A stretch of 64,000 nucleotides of DNA, taken from positions 1,178,001 through 1,242,000 of the forward strand of contig CAVTJL010000001.1 in assembly GCA_963735065.1 (NCBI GenBank), in the 5' to 3' direction. Under the pieces are notes generated by a model. It ran no database searches, was not told the origin of the DNA, and saw nothing but the letters and a program-made list of their open reading frames with translations. Both the position numbers and the translations under genes were made by a program. Within the stretch, counting starts at the first letter, position 1. Every line of letters begins with the position of its first letter. Source of the stretch: CAVTJL01 sp963735065 (GTDB lineage Bacteria > Pseudomonadota > Alphaproteobacteria > Geminicoccales > Geminicoccaceae). Shown here piece by piece: positions 37,020-44,719 of the stretch.

Positions 37020-37856
37020 CTATTCCCTGGCCTCGGCCGTGGTCACCTGGCCCCAGCGCTCGATCGTCGCCCGCTCGAAGGGGCGGAGATAGACGAGGTC
37101 GATGAACAGCCAGAGGAGGCCCATGCAGATCATGCCGACGATGGTCCGCGCCGTCTCGTGGTGGGCGGTGCCCTCGAAGATGAGGTAGCCGAGGCCCGTC
37201 TTGGCGGCGATCATCTCGGCGATGATCAGGCCACGAAAGGCGAAGCCGGCGCCGACGCGAAAGCCCGTCATCACGCTCGGCAGGATGCCCGGCAGAATCA
37301 CCGTCTCGAGCACCTGGAGCCGGGTGGCGCCGAGCGAGCGGGCGGCGTTGACCAGCACGGCCGGAACGGTCCGCACGCCGCTCAGCGTGTTGTAGAGCAA
37401 GGGAAAGGTCACGACGTAGATCAGGAGCAGCGTGATCGTCTTGCCGCCATAGCCCCACCAGATGACGAACAGTGGCAGCCAGGCGGCCTCGACGATGGCG
37501 TAGAAGAAATTGATCAATGGTCCGAAGAGCCGGGCCACGAAGGGGCTGAGGCCGATGACGAGGCCGAGGCTGACTCCCACGAACGAGCCCAACGTCACGC
37601 CGACACTATAGCGGCCGAGGCTGTCGGCCACATAGACCGGCAGGATGCCCTTCCGCATCAGATCGAGGAAGGCGGCCCATACGTCGGTGGGGGCGGGGTA
37701 GAAGTAGCTGGAGAGGCCCACCAGCGGCACCGAGGCCTGCCAGAGGAGAAGGAAGAGGACGAGGCCCAGGGTGCCCTTGAGGGTGCGCGGGGAGACCGGC
37801 AGGCGGAAGCCGCGATCGGTGTTGCCGACGGCGGCCGGGAGGGCGGTGCTCCGCAT
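37020..37856 (-). CDS. NitT/TauT-type ABC transporter permease 1 (SsuC-like)
   Basis: A 278-residue permease with an N-terminal cytoplasmic tail of about 27 residues and six helices. Family segments: LINFFYAIVEAAWLPLFVIW, GYGGKTITLLLIYVVTFPLL, EAA-like loop LVNAARSLGATRLQVLETVI and ERATIERWGQ at the end. Its ATG at 37856 overlaps the stop of the upstream 106-residue gene as TGATG. Sequence similarity to the downstream permease is family-level only, so the two are not a recent duplication. Confidence 0.9.
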   Translation of the reverse strand: MRSTALPAAVGNTDRGFRLPVSPRTLKGTLGLVLFLLLWQASVPLVGLSSYFYPAPTDVWAAFLDLMRKGILPVYVADSLGRYSVGVTLGSFVGVSLGLVIGLSPFVARLFGPLINFFYAIVEAAWLPLFVIWWGYGGKTITLLLIYVVTFPLLYNTLSGVRTVPAVLVNAARSLGATRLQVLETVILPGILPSVMTGFRVGAGFAFRGLIIAEMIAAKTGLGYLIFEGTAHHETARTIVGMICMGLLWLFIDLVYLRPFERATIERWGQVTTAEARE

Positions 37857-38176
37857 CAGCTGCCGGCCCAGGGCTTGATCGTCTCGACCCAGTAGCGCTC
37901 GGCCAGATCACGCGCCGCCGGCTCCGGCACATCCACGAGGAAGGCCGTCCGGTCCTCGACCTTGATCAGCCGCCCCGCCTGCTGCAGGAGCGCCAGATGG
38001 AAGGCCTCGGGTGGAAAATCGAGGGTGACCGCGAGGTCCGCCTTGGCCTGGTCGTCGGCATAGCCCGCCGCTTCGAGCTTCCGCTCGCCCGACCAGACGG
38101 CATGGGTCTCGTAGCCGCCCCAGAGAACGAGCAGCAGGAGCGTCACCCAGACCGGGCGGGCCCTGAGCCAGCGCAT
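37856..38176 (-). CDS. Small membrane-anchored protein embedded in NitT/TauT operon
   Basis: A 106-residue protein that I do not recognise. It has a basic N-terminus (MRWLRARP), one hydrophobic helix at about residues 9-22 (VWVTLLLLVLWGG), then an acidic, mostly helical domain of about 80 residues predicted to face the periplasm (positive-inside rule). It overlaps the ATPase stop upstream and the permease start downstream, both as TGATG. That double coupling strongly suggests it is a real component made in step with the transporter. NitT/TauT systems normally have only a receptor, an ATPase and a permease. It could be an accessory subunit or a receptor-docking factor; this is inference. Confidence 0.75.
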   Translation of the reverse strand: MRWLRARPVWVTLLLLVLWGGYETHAVWSGERKLEAAGYADDQAKADLAVTLDFPPEAFHLALLQQAGRLIKVEDRTAFLVDVPEPAARDLAERYWVETIKPWAGS

Positions 38177-38962
38177 CAGGCGGCCGCGCGGTCAATGCCG
38201 CGGACGAGCTGCATCACCCGGTCGCGCAACTGATGGAACAGGGGGTCGCCCTCGAGGCTCGCCCACTGTCGGCGGTCGCGGGGGATCGGGATGTCGACGA
38301 CCTCCTTGACCCGCCCGGGCCCCGGCGTCAGCACGGCAACCCGGTCAGCCAGGAACACCGCCTCCTCGACGCTGTGGGTGACGAAGAGGGCGGTGAGCCG
38401 AGACTCCTCCCAGACGCGCAGCAACTCCTCCTGGAGTGTCATGCGTGTCTGGGCGTCGACCGCGGCGAAGGGCTCGTCCAGGAGCATCACCTCGGGCGCA
38501 TTGGCGAGCGTGCGGGCCACCGCCGCCCGCTGCTTCATACCGCCCGACAGCTCATGCGGGTACTTGTCGGTGGCGCCGGCGAGACCGGTGAGCTCGAGAT
38601 ACCGGTCGGCGATCCGTTGCCGCTCGGCCTTGGCGACACCCTTGAACTTGAGGCCGAGGGCGACGTTGTCCCGGACCGTCTTCCAGGGCAGCAAGCGCAT
38701 ATTCCTGGAAGACCACGCCCCGATCGGCGCCGGGGCCGATGATCGGCCGGCCGTTCATGGCGACCCTGCCGCTCTTGGGCTTCATGAAGCCCGCGATCGC
38801 TGAGATCAGGGTCGACTTGCCGCAACCCGACGGGCCAACGACACACAGGAACTCGTTGGCGAAGATGTCGAGATTGAGGCCCGCCACCGCCAGATGCCGC
38901 TCGCGGCGCTCCTCGTTCACGTATTCCATGGCGAGGTCGCTGATTCGGATCTTCGGCGTCAT
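38176..38962 (-). pseudogene. NitT/TauT-type ABC transporter ATPase, one frameshift
   Basis: Joining two frames gives an SsuB/TauB-type ATPase of about 261 residues. The N-terminal part from ATG 38962 has Walker A VGPSGCGKST and ends in GVVFQEYAL; the C-terminal part in the next frame has LPWKTVRDNVALGLKFKG, signature LSGGMKQRAAVARTLA, Walker B EVMLLDEPFAAVD and the H-loop FVTHSVEEAVFLADRVAVL. The break is one extra base in AA at 38693-38694 (minus-strand CTTG where CTG is expected). All motifs are intact once it is removed, so a sequence error is likely. Its stop overlaps the start of the 106-residue gene, and it lies 20 bases after the receptor gene's stop codon. Confidence 0.85.
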
Positions 38963-38982
38963 GGCGGGCCTCCGCTCAGAGC

Positions 38983-40026
38983 TCAGCGCAGCTGCATGTC
39001 GGCGGGGATCTTGGGAAGGTCGCTATAGTATTGCGGAGCCGTCTCCTCGGCATAGGCCGAGAACTCGGGATCGATCGCAGTCATGGGGTCGAACATCTTC
39101 TTGATCTTGCCGGCGGCCTCCAGCTCGGGCAGTGTGATATTGGTGTAGCCCATGGGCGTGTTCTTGGACATGCGATGGTCCATCACGCCATGCCGAAGCG
39201 CATCCTTCATGACCTGCAGATCGACGCCCGGGATCCAACGGACATTGATCGCCGCCGCCTCGTCCAGATGCTCGCGGGCCCACTGCGCTGATTCGGCAAA
39301 GGCCACCATGAAGCGCCTGAGCGCCTCCTTCTTGGTTTCCGCGACCTGCCTGGTGGTCAGCAGCGTGCCCGGATCGTAGCAGGTCTTGCAGCCGCCAGCG
39401 ATGATCAGCTCTGCCCCGGGGACCTTGTCGGTGGCCGTGCTGACCCAGGGCTCCCAGATGCTGATCGCGTCGACATCGCCGTTCTGCAGTGCGCTCGACA
39501 GCTCCGAAGGGCCGATATTGACCAGGGTCACATCCTTCTCGGTGAGCCCGGCTTGACCGAGGAGACCCAGGAGATAGCCGTCGGCGCCGGTGCCCCGCGG
39601 CAGGCCGATGGTCTTGCCCTTGAGGCCGGCGATATCACCCTTGGCAATGCCGGACTTGGCGCTCACCACGATGCCGTTGTTGTCGGCGTAGTAGTCGCGG
39701 TTCGGATCGCCGTGCAGATGGCCAATGAGGACCAGCGGGAAACCATTGGAGACGCCCGCGAGGAACGGGATCGAGCCCATGGCGTTGACGTCCTGGGCAC
39801 CGGCCAGCAGGCCATTGATCATCTCGACGCCTGACTGGTACATGACGGTCTTCACGTCGAGACCGTTGGCGGCGAAAAAGCCCTTCTCGACCCCGATGAA
39901 GAGTGGCGCGTGCAAGGTTGAGGTCGCTACTCCGAGCTTGAGCTCGAGCGGCGCCTCGGCCCTGGCTGCGCCCACGCCCAGCGTAGCGACCGCTGCGAGC
40001 GCCAGTGCCGTCAGCTTCCCGATCAT
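38983..40026 (-). CDS. NitT/TauT-type substrate-binding protein (SsuA/TauA-like)
   Basis: A 347-residue periplasmic receptor with a Sec signal peptide (MIGKLTALALAAVATLGVGA, cleavage after ARA). Typical class segments are LFIGVEKGFFAANGLDV, KGKTIGLPRGTGADGYLLGL and NGDVDAISIWEPWVS, placing it with receptors for sulfonates, taurine, nitrate or thiamin precursors. A CKTCYDPG motif in the second lobe could form a disulfide. First transporter gene of the cluster, 48 bases downstream of the sulfatase. The neighbouring sulfatase makes a sulfate ester or sulfonate ligand plausible (inference). Confidence 0.9.
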   Translation of the reverse strand: MIGKLTALALAAVATLGVGAARAEAPLELKLGVATSTLHAPLFIGVEKGFFAANGLDVKTVMYQSGVEMINGLLAGAQDVNAMGSIPFLAGVSNGFPLVLIGHLHGDPNRDYYADNNGIVVSAKSGIAKGDIAGLKGKTIGLPRGTGADGYLLGLLGQAGLTEKDVTLVNIGPSELSSALQNGDVDAISIWEPWVSTATDKVPGAELIIAGGCKTCYDPGTLLTTRQVAETKKEALRRFMVAFAESAQWAREHLDEAAAINVRWIPGVDLQVMKDALRHGVMDHRMSKNTPMGYTNITLPELEAAGKIKKMFDPMTAIDPEFSAYAEETAPQYYSDLPKIPADMQLR

Positions 40027-40074
40027 GTTCGCCTCCCTCTTATTGCGGCCGGCATCTCCGGCCCGGTCAGGTCC

Positions 40075-41568
40075 TTATTCCGCCGCCCAGCCCTCCAGGC
40101 GGTTCTGGTCGGCCGTGAGCGCCCAGCGGATCGTGTCCGGTGGCCGCGTCGCGCGCGCCCACTGGCCGACGAGGCCCTTGTCGGCAACGCGGCGCAGCAT
40201 CCGGCGCGCCACCTCCTCGGGATCCCAGTCGGCGAGAAGCCGCTCGAGCAGCGCATCGCGGACCGAGGCGTAGGCGGGATCACCCGCCCGGTCGTGCAGC
40301 TCGTCGGGATCGGCCGCGAGATCGAAGAGCTGGCATGGATAGCCGTGATAGTAGACGAGCTTCCACTGGCCCCAGCGCAGCATGCGCTGCTGCACGGCCA
40401 TGCCGCCGGTCCAGTAGGGGGTGGCGTCTGTGCAGTATTCGGAGAGCGTGTGGTCGAGCCAGGGCGTGCGCCCGTCCTGCGCCAGCCGCCAGAAGCTGCG
40501 CCCGTTGGCCTGGGGCAGGGGCGGAGCGCCCGTCGCCTCCAGCATCGTCGCCGTGACGTCCATGAGGTTGACGACGGCGGAGCGGCGCTCGCCTTCCGGC
40601 AGGCGCCCCGGCCATGAGAGGATGAGCGGCACCTTCACCGAATCCTCGTAGAAGGTGTGCTTCCACCACAGGCCGCGCTCGCCGATCTGGTCGCCATGAT
40701 CGGAGGCGTAGACGACGAGCGTGTTGTCGGCGAGGCCGAGCTTTCGCAGGCGGTCGAGCACGCGGCCCACCATCTGGTCGAGCCGGTAGGTGAGGGCATA
40801 GTAGGCGGCCCGGGCACGGCGGCAGTCGATCTCGTCGACCTGCCCGATGCCGCGATCGGCGCGCCACCAGGCGAGCCAGGGATGCTCGGTGCCGGAGGCC
40901 GGCGGTGCCAGGCGCGGCGGCGGCACGCGATCGAGAAAGCGCGCATGATCCTCGGGTGCAGCCACGTAGGGCGCGTGGGGCAGCATGAAGCCGACCGTGA
41001 GCGCGAAGGGTTGGTCATCACCCTCGCGGCGTCGCCGGGCGATCCCGTCGAGCTTCTCCAGCGCGGCGGCGCAGGTGTCCTCGTCCAGCAGCTCGTAGGC
41101 GCTCTGGCCGGCGCCGGAGCGGTCGATGCTGACCCGGGCCGGATTGTTGGTCTCGGCCAGCACGCCCATGTCGTGCCGCGGCACGCCCGGCCAGTTCGGC
41201 GAGTGATCACCCACCGCCCGCTCCACATAGCCGTGCAGCTGATCGGGTCCCAGGGAATGAAGCCTTCCCGCCAGCATCGGCCGATGGCCGCCGGCGCCCA
41301 GCGCGTGGGCGAAGGTCGGAATGTCGGAGGCCAGCATGTCCTCGTTGGTCCACACGCTCTGACGGCTCGGATGGCGTGCCGTCAGCATCGACATCCGCGC
41401 GGGCGTGCATATCGGTGAGGGCGTGTAGCAATTCTCGAAAACCACGCCGCGACGGGCGAGCGCGTCGAGATTGGGCGTCTCGGCGACCTCGTCGCCGTAG
41501 CATCCGGCCACGCGCTGCGTGTGCTGATCGGAGAAGATGAAGAGAAGATCCGGGCGCTGCTCGCTCAT
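40075..41568 (-). CDS. Sulfatase (arylsulfatase/choline-sulfatase-like)
   Basis: A 497-residue hydrolase of the alkaline-phosphatase superfamily. The metal site begins with FIFSDQH (D14), and the formylglycine motif CTPAR (C54) follows in SPICTPARMSMLTARHPSRQ. Second-half ligands are in VYASDHGDQIGERGLWWKHT. A cysteine-type motif C-x-P-x-R needs oxidation to formylglycine by FGE or an anSME; neither is in the window. No signal peptide is visible, so it should act in the cytoplasm on an imported sulfate ester. ATG 41568 (MSEQRPDLLFIF) begins five bases after the GntR stop. It lies directly upstream of the NitT/TauT receptor. Confidence 0.92.
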   Translation of the reverse strand: MSEQRPDLLFIFSDQHTQRVAGCYGDEVAETPNLDALARRGVVFENCYTPSPICTPARMSMLTARHPSRQSVWTNEDMLASDIPTFAHALGAGGHRPMLAGRLHSLGPDQLHGYVERAVGDHSPNWPGVPRHDMGVLAETNNPARVSIDRSGAGQSAYELLDEDTCAAALEKLDGIARRRREGDDQPFALTVGFMLPHAPYVAAPEDHARFLDRVPPPRLAPPASGTEHPWLAWWRADRGIGQVDEIDCRRARAAYYALTYRLDQMVGRVLDRLRKLGLADNTLVVYASDHGDQIGERGLWWKHTFYEDSVKVPLILSWPGRLPEGERRSAVVNLMDVTATMLEATGAPPLPQANGRSFWRLAQDGRTPWLDHTLSEYCTDATPYWTGGMAVQQRMLRWGQWKLVYYHGYPCQLFDLAADPDELHDRAGDPAYASVRDALLERLLADWDPEEVARRMLRRVADKGLVGQWARATRPPDTIRWALTADQNRLEGWAAE

Positions 41569-41572
41569 GGCC

Positions 41573-42265
41573 TCATCCGTCCAGGCCGATCGACCGGCGC
41601 ATCGCGACATCGAGATGCGAGGCGATCGCGGCCGCCGCGGCCTCGCCGTCGCCGGCCGCGAGGGCAGCGATGATGGCCAGGTGCTCCTCGATGCCAAGTC
41701 TCAGGCGATCGAGCGTGTAGCGGCGGTTCATCCGGATGAGCCGGATGCGATCGAAGTTGCGCCGGTGCGTTTCGGTGTAGATCTCGTTGTCGAGGGCCGC
41801 CACGATCTCCTCGTGCAGTCGCCAGTCTGCGAGGATGACCGCATCGGCGACGACATCCGAGAAGCTCCTCTCCGCTTCGGCGAGCAGCCGTTGCAGCTCC
41901 TCGCCGATGGCGGTGATGGCGGGTGCGTCGCCGTGGCCCGGAAACCGCCGGGCGGCGAAGGTCTCGAGCGCGGCCCTGAGCTCGAACGCCTCGCGCACCA
42001 ACCGCACGTTCACCTCGGCGACGGAGATGCCGCGCTGCGGGATGATGCGCAGCAGCCCTTCGGCCTCCAGCCGCTTGACGGCATCGCGCACGGGCGCCAG
42101 TGGCAGGCCGACAAGGTCGGCGATCTCGCGCTGGCTGACGAACTGGCCGGGCTGCAGGTGGCCGAGGAACAGGCGCCGCTTGAACTCGTCATAGGCGCGC
42201 TCGCGCAGCATCGGCTGCTCGATGCGACGCCGTGTCGGGGCTACGGCGGCAGCCATCTCCGTCAT
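41573..42265 (-). CDS. GntR-family transcriptional regulator, FadR/VanR type
   Basis: A 230-residue regulator with an N-terminal winged helix (SQREIADLVGLPLAPVRDAV, KRLEAEGLLRIIPQRG) and a C-terminal FCD ligand domain with metal-binding-type residues (D and H in LADWRLHEEIV, and H in EEHLAIIAAL and ASHLDVAM). It is first in the leftward run leading into the sulfatase and the NitT/TauT transporter, so it probably represses this cluster and responds to the substrate or a product. An 8-base inverted repeat lies 34 bases upstream and may be its operator. ATG 42265 is taken; ATG 42256 is an alternative. Confidence 0.92.
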   Translation of the reverse strand: MTEMAAAVAPTRRRIEQPMLRERAYDEFKRRLFLGHLQPGQFVSQREIADLVGLPLAPVRDAVKRLEAEGLLRIIPQRGISVAEVNVRLVREAFELRAALETFAARRFPGHGDAPAITAIGEELQRLLAEAERSFSDVVADAVILADWRLHEEIVAALDNEIYTETHRRNFDRIRLIRMNRRYTLDRLRLGIEEHLAIIAALAAGDGEAAAAAIASHLDVAMRRSIGLDG

Positions 42266-42693
42266 CGGCCGGCCGCCGCGGTCGCGCGCAGGAACCTAAG
42301 ACGCCGCTGGTGCCAACGGCGTCTGCGCATGATCCTGCTTGCCAAAGCTCGATCCGCCCTCGAAGGCCCGTCCATCTTTGTTCCTTCGCCCCCTGCACTG
42401 AAATGTTAGCCTGCTGTCAGATCGCGGTCAATATCGTCGCGTGCTGTCCACGCCGCGGAACATAGGCCTCCGCGATCTGTTGAAAGCCATGGCCGGCCGC
42501 GATGTCGCATGGCCTCGCGCAGAATCTCCTTACCCTGGCGAGGCGAACGACGCATAACTCGCGTCGGCGTCCAAGTCCGCGGACGCCGGGTCGAGAGCGC
42601 CCCGGTGAGTTGGCATCTGAGCAAAGCAACAGTTGGCGGCGCTCAGGGACGATGGCATTCGACAAGCAGACACGAGCGGGCAGGGAACGAAGC
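42266..42693. other. Divergent intergenic region between GntR and SYLF genes
   Basis: This 428-base stretch contains an inverted repeat near the GntR end (separate entry) and the ribosome site CAGGGAA of the SYLF gene. A short open frame continuous with the SYLF gene begins at 42502 or 42652 but has no ribosome site or coding character and is not called. No RNA gene or repeat was recognised. Confidence 0.45.
42299..42324. promoter_or_regulatory. Inverted repeat, candidate GntR operator
   Basis: AGACGCCG (42299-42306) and CGGCGTCT (42317-42324) form a perfect 8-base inverted repeat with a 10-base spacer, 34 bases upstream of the GntR start. The position suits autoregulation; the arms are GC-rich and could also be a chance dyad. 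Confidence 0.3.
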
Positions 42694-43257
42694 ATGACTT
42701 ACTCTCGTCGGAGTCTCCTCGGCAGCACCGTTGCCGCGTTTGGTGTGGTGACGCTCGCAGCCGGATGCAGCACCACGAGCGACTCGCGGACCGATATCAC
42801 CAAGAGCGCTCGGGTCGCGCTGGACGACCTCTACCAGAAGGTCCCGGCGGCGCGTGATCTCTACGCGCACTCTGCTGGCGTGCTCGTCTTTCCGTCGATC
42901 ACCCAGGCCGGCCTCGTCGTCGGTGGCCAATATGGTCAGGGTGTTCTCTTCGAGGATGGAAAGTCCAAGGGCTACTATAACATCGCCGGCGGCTCGCTTG
43001 GGCTGCAGATCGGTGCGCAGTCGTTCTCCCAGGCCTACTTCTTCACCACGGCCGAGGCGCTGAAGACCTTCCACGAGACCAAGGGCTTCGAGGTCGGCGC
43101 CGGCATGGACTTCGCCGTCGCCGACATCGGCGCGTCGGGCCAGATCTCGAGCTCGACGCTCCAGAAGCCGCTCGTCATCTTCGTCTGGGGCCAGCAGGGC
43201 CTGATGGCGGGCGTCAAGGTCGCCGGCCAGAAGATCACGGAGCTTGAGAGCAAGTAG
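42694..43257 (+). CDS. SYLF-domain (Ysc84-type) lipid-binding lipoprotein
   Basis: A 187-residue protein with a twin-arginine-like signal (YSRRSLLGSTVAAFGVVTL) ending in a lipobox LAAGC, so it is probably a lipid-anchored envelope protein. The remainder is one SYLF domain: SARVALDDLYQKVPAARDLY, HSAGVLVFPSITQAGLVVGG, YGQGVLFEDGKSKGYYNIAG and GFEVGAGMDFAVADIG. SYLF domains bind phosphoinositides or other lipids; the role in bacteria is poorly defined. ATG 42694 follows AGGGAA; ATG 42652 would add an unlikely leader. The gene is convergent with the peroxidase gene across a hairpin. Confidence 0.88.
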   Translation: MTYSRRSLLGSTVAAFGVVTLAAGCSTTSDSRTDITKSARVALDDLYQKVPAARDLYAHSAGVLVFPSITQAGLVVGGQYGQGVLFEDGKSKGYYNIAGGSLGLQIGAQSFSQAYFFTTAEALKTFHETKGFEVGAGMDFAVADIGASGQISSSTLQKPLVIFVWGQQGLMAGVKVAGQKITELESK

Positions 43258-43266
43258 GCATCCAGG

Positions 43267-43291
43267 GCCCGCGCCGTTCGCCGGCGCGGGC
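43267..43291. terminator. Bidirectional hairpin between convergent genes
   Basis: GCCCGCGCCG and CGGCGCGGGC form a perfect 10-base-pair stem with loop TTCGC, lying between the stops of the SYLF and peroxidase genes. There is no T-tract on either side, so efficiency is uncertain. Confidence 0.55.
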
Positions 43292-44589
43292 TAGGGCCTC
43301 CATCCGTCTGTCAGCGTTTGCAGAAAGGCGACCACGTCGTCGATCTCGGCGTCGGTGAGCACCGGAGGATCGCCGGGCTTGTGCCCGTCAAACGGCGGAT
43401 CGGTGTTGAGATTTTCCCAGTACTGCGGCGGTAGGTCGTCGAACTTGGCCACAGTGCCGTCGGGGTTGCGCGGATAGAAGCGCGCGGGGTTGGTGTCGCG
43501 CTCGGCGTAGAACGCGACCGCCTCTCTGAGGGTGTGGAAGACGCCGTTGTGGAAGAAGACCTTCCGCGTCGCGACGTTCCGCAGGGACGGCGTCCGGAAG
43601 AGGCCGCAATAGTCAAGGCGATCGCGAAGGTCGGTGCGGAGCGGCCCACATAGGCCGAGGTCGAAGTAGGCAGGATCGGCGTTCGCCGGGATCTCCGGAT
43701 TTCGCGGCACGCCGATCGCGATCATCCCATAGTCGGTGAGCTGGGGCGGCGTGCCGTCGTTGCCGCGCTCGCTGATGTGGCACTCGGCGCAGTTGCCCTT
43801 CTTCGGGTCCTCGAACAGCTCGAGCCCACGGCGCTCGGCGGGCGTCAACGTCGTCTTGCGGGCGAGGTAGGCGTCGTATTTGCTCGAGTAGGGATAAAAG
43901 GTGCGCCAGTCCTGCTCGTACACCTCGAGCGCCTCGAGAACGCCGATGAAGGCTGCATCGGGATCGCCCAGCACCGCATCGCCGTAGATCGCGCGCAAGC
44001 TCGGGCCGTAGCCTGCGGCCAGGGCACGCCGGCCGACGTCGGTGGGATCGGCATTGGCCATCTCGAAGGGCGACAGGAGCGGAATCCGTGCCTGATCGGC
44101 GCCACGGTCGGCGCGGCCGTCCCAGGTGAGCCCACCGGTCGGACCGTTGTCGACACTCTCGTCCCCGTCATCCTCGGAGTCGAAGAAGTGCTCGGTGAAG
44201 GCCGGCACGACCTGCAGGTATTTGAGCGACGGGACGGCGCGGATGCCGGGCTGGGCCAGGTCGGAGCCTCCGGACTGGACGCTGAGCCCGTTGGGCGGGC
44301 CGAAGGCGTGCTCGGGGCTGTGGCAGGTGGCGCAGGCGATCTTGCCCGAGGCCGAGAGCGCCTTCTCGAGGAAGAGCTTGCGGCCCAGCGCAGACAGCGC
44401 GTGGGCCCGCTCGCGGGCCTGAGCCCGGCTCATCGGGCCCGGATCGAGCGTTGCTGCCTCGTCCGCCCGCGGCTGGATCGACGTCACCGCCAGCAGCGCC
44501 AGCGCCAGAGCCAGTTCCCTGATGCGAACGAGCCCTCCGGAGCGCCACCATCTTCCTTGGGCGGGCCCACGGCATGGCAGGTGAGTCAT
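43291..44589 (-). CDS. Di-haem cytochrome c peroxidase, MauG family
   Basis: A 432-residue periplasmic protein with two c-type haem sites, CATCH (residues 86-90) and CAECH (about residue 272), and the family segments FGPPNGLSVQSGG, RTPSLRNVATRKVFFHNGVF and AEIDDVVAFLQTLTDG. The signal peptide core is LALALALLAVTSIQP. Members either reduce hydrogen peroxide or oxidise protein/small-molecule substrates. The start is ATG 44589, leaving a long basic n-region; no ribosome site is obvious and a shorter start has no good codon. Divergent from the phosphoesterase gene. Confidence 0.9.
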   Translation of the reverse strand: MTHLPCRGPAQGRWWRSGGLVRIRELALALALLAVTSIQPRADEAATLDPGPMSRAQARERAHALSALGRKLFLEKALSASGKIACATCHSPEHAFGPPNGLSVQSGGSDLAQPGIRAVPSLKYLQVVPAFTEHFFDSEDDGDESVDNGPTGGLTWDGRADRGADQARIPLLSPFEMANADPTDVGRRALAAGYGPSLRAIYGDAVLGDPDAAFIGVLEALEVYEQDWRTFYPYSSKYDAYLARKTTLTPAERRGLELFEDPKKGNCAECHISERGNDGTPPQLTDYGMIAIGVPRNPEIPANADPAYFDLGLCGPLRTDLRDRLDYCGLFRTPSLRNVATRKVFFHNGVFHTLREAVAFYAERDTNPARFYPRNPDGTVAKFDDLPPQYWENLNTDPPFDGHKPGDPPVLTDAEIDDVVAFLQTLTDGWRP

Positions 44590-44593
44590 CGAA

Positions 44594-44611
44594 TTGTCAT
44601 GTCGTTGTCAT
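44594..44611 (+). promoter_or_regulatory. PHO-box-like direct repeat
   Basis: TTGTCAT occurs twice (44594-44600 and 44605-44611) separated by exactly four bases. This is the 7-4-7 direct-repeat architecture of PhoB sites (consensus CTGTCAT in both halves). It lies upstream of the phosphoesterase gene and overlaps the -35 element of its candidate promoter. PhoB control under phosphate limitation is inferred. Confidence 0.5.
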
Positions 44612-44633
44612 ATTTACGTGGGCCGCGTATAAC
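44605..44633 (+). promoter_or_regulatory. Promoter of phosphoesterase gene
   Basis: TTGTCA (44605-44610) and TATAAC (44628-44633) are separated by 17 bases, with a start point near 44640 and an 80-base leader to the ATG at 44720. The -35 element coincides with the second half of the PHO-box-like repeat. Confidence 0.55.
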
Positions 44634-44719
44634 AGCCGCGGTTGTTCGCTTCAACGTCGTGGGCGAGCTTCCAGCATCGGGCCTAGCCAAAAAGTCATGC
44701 CCAGGGAGGGCCTTCATTA

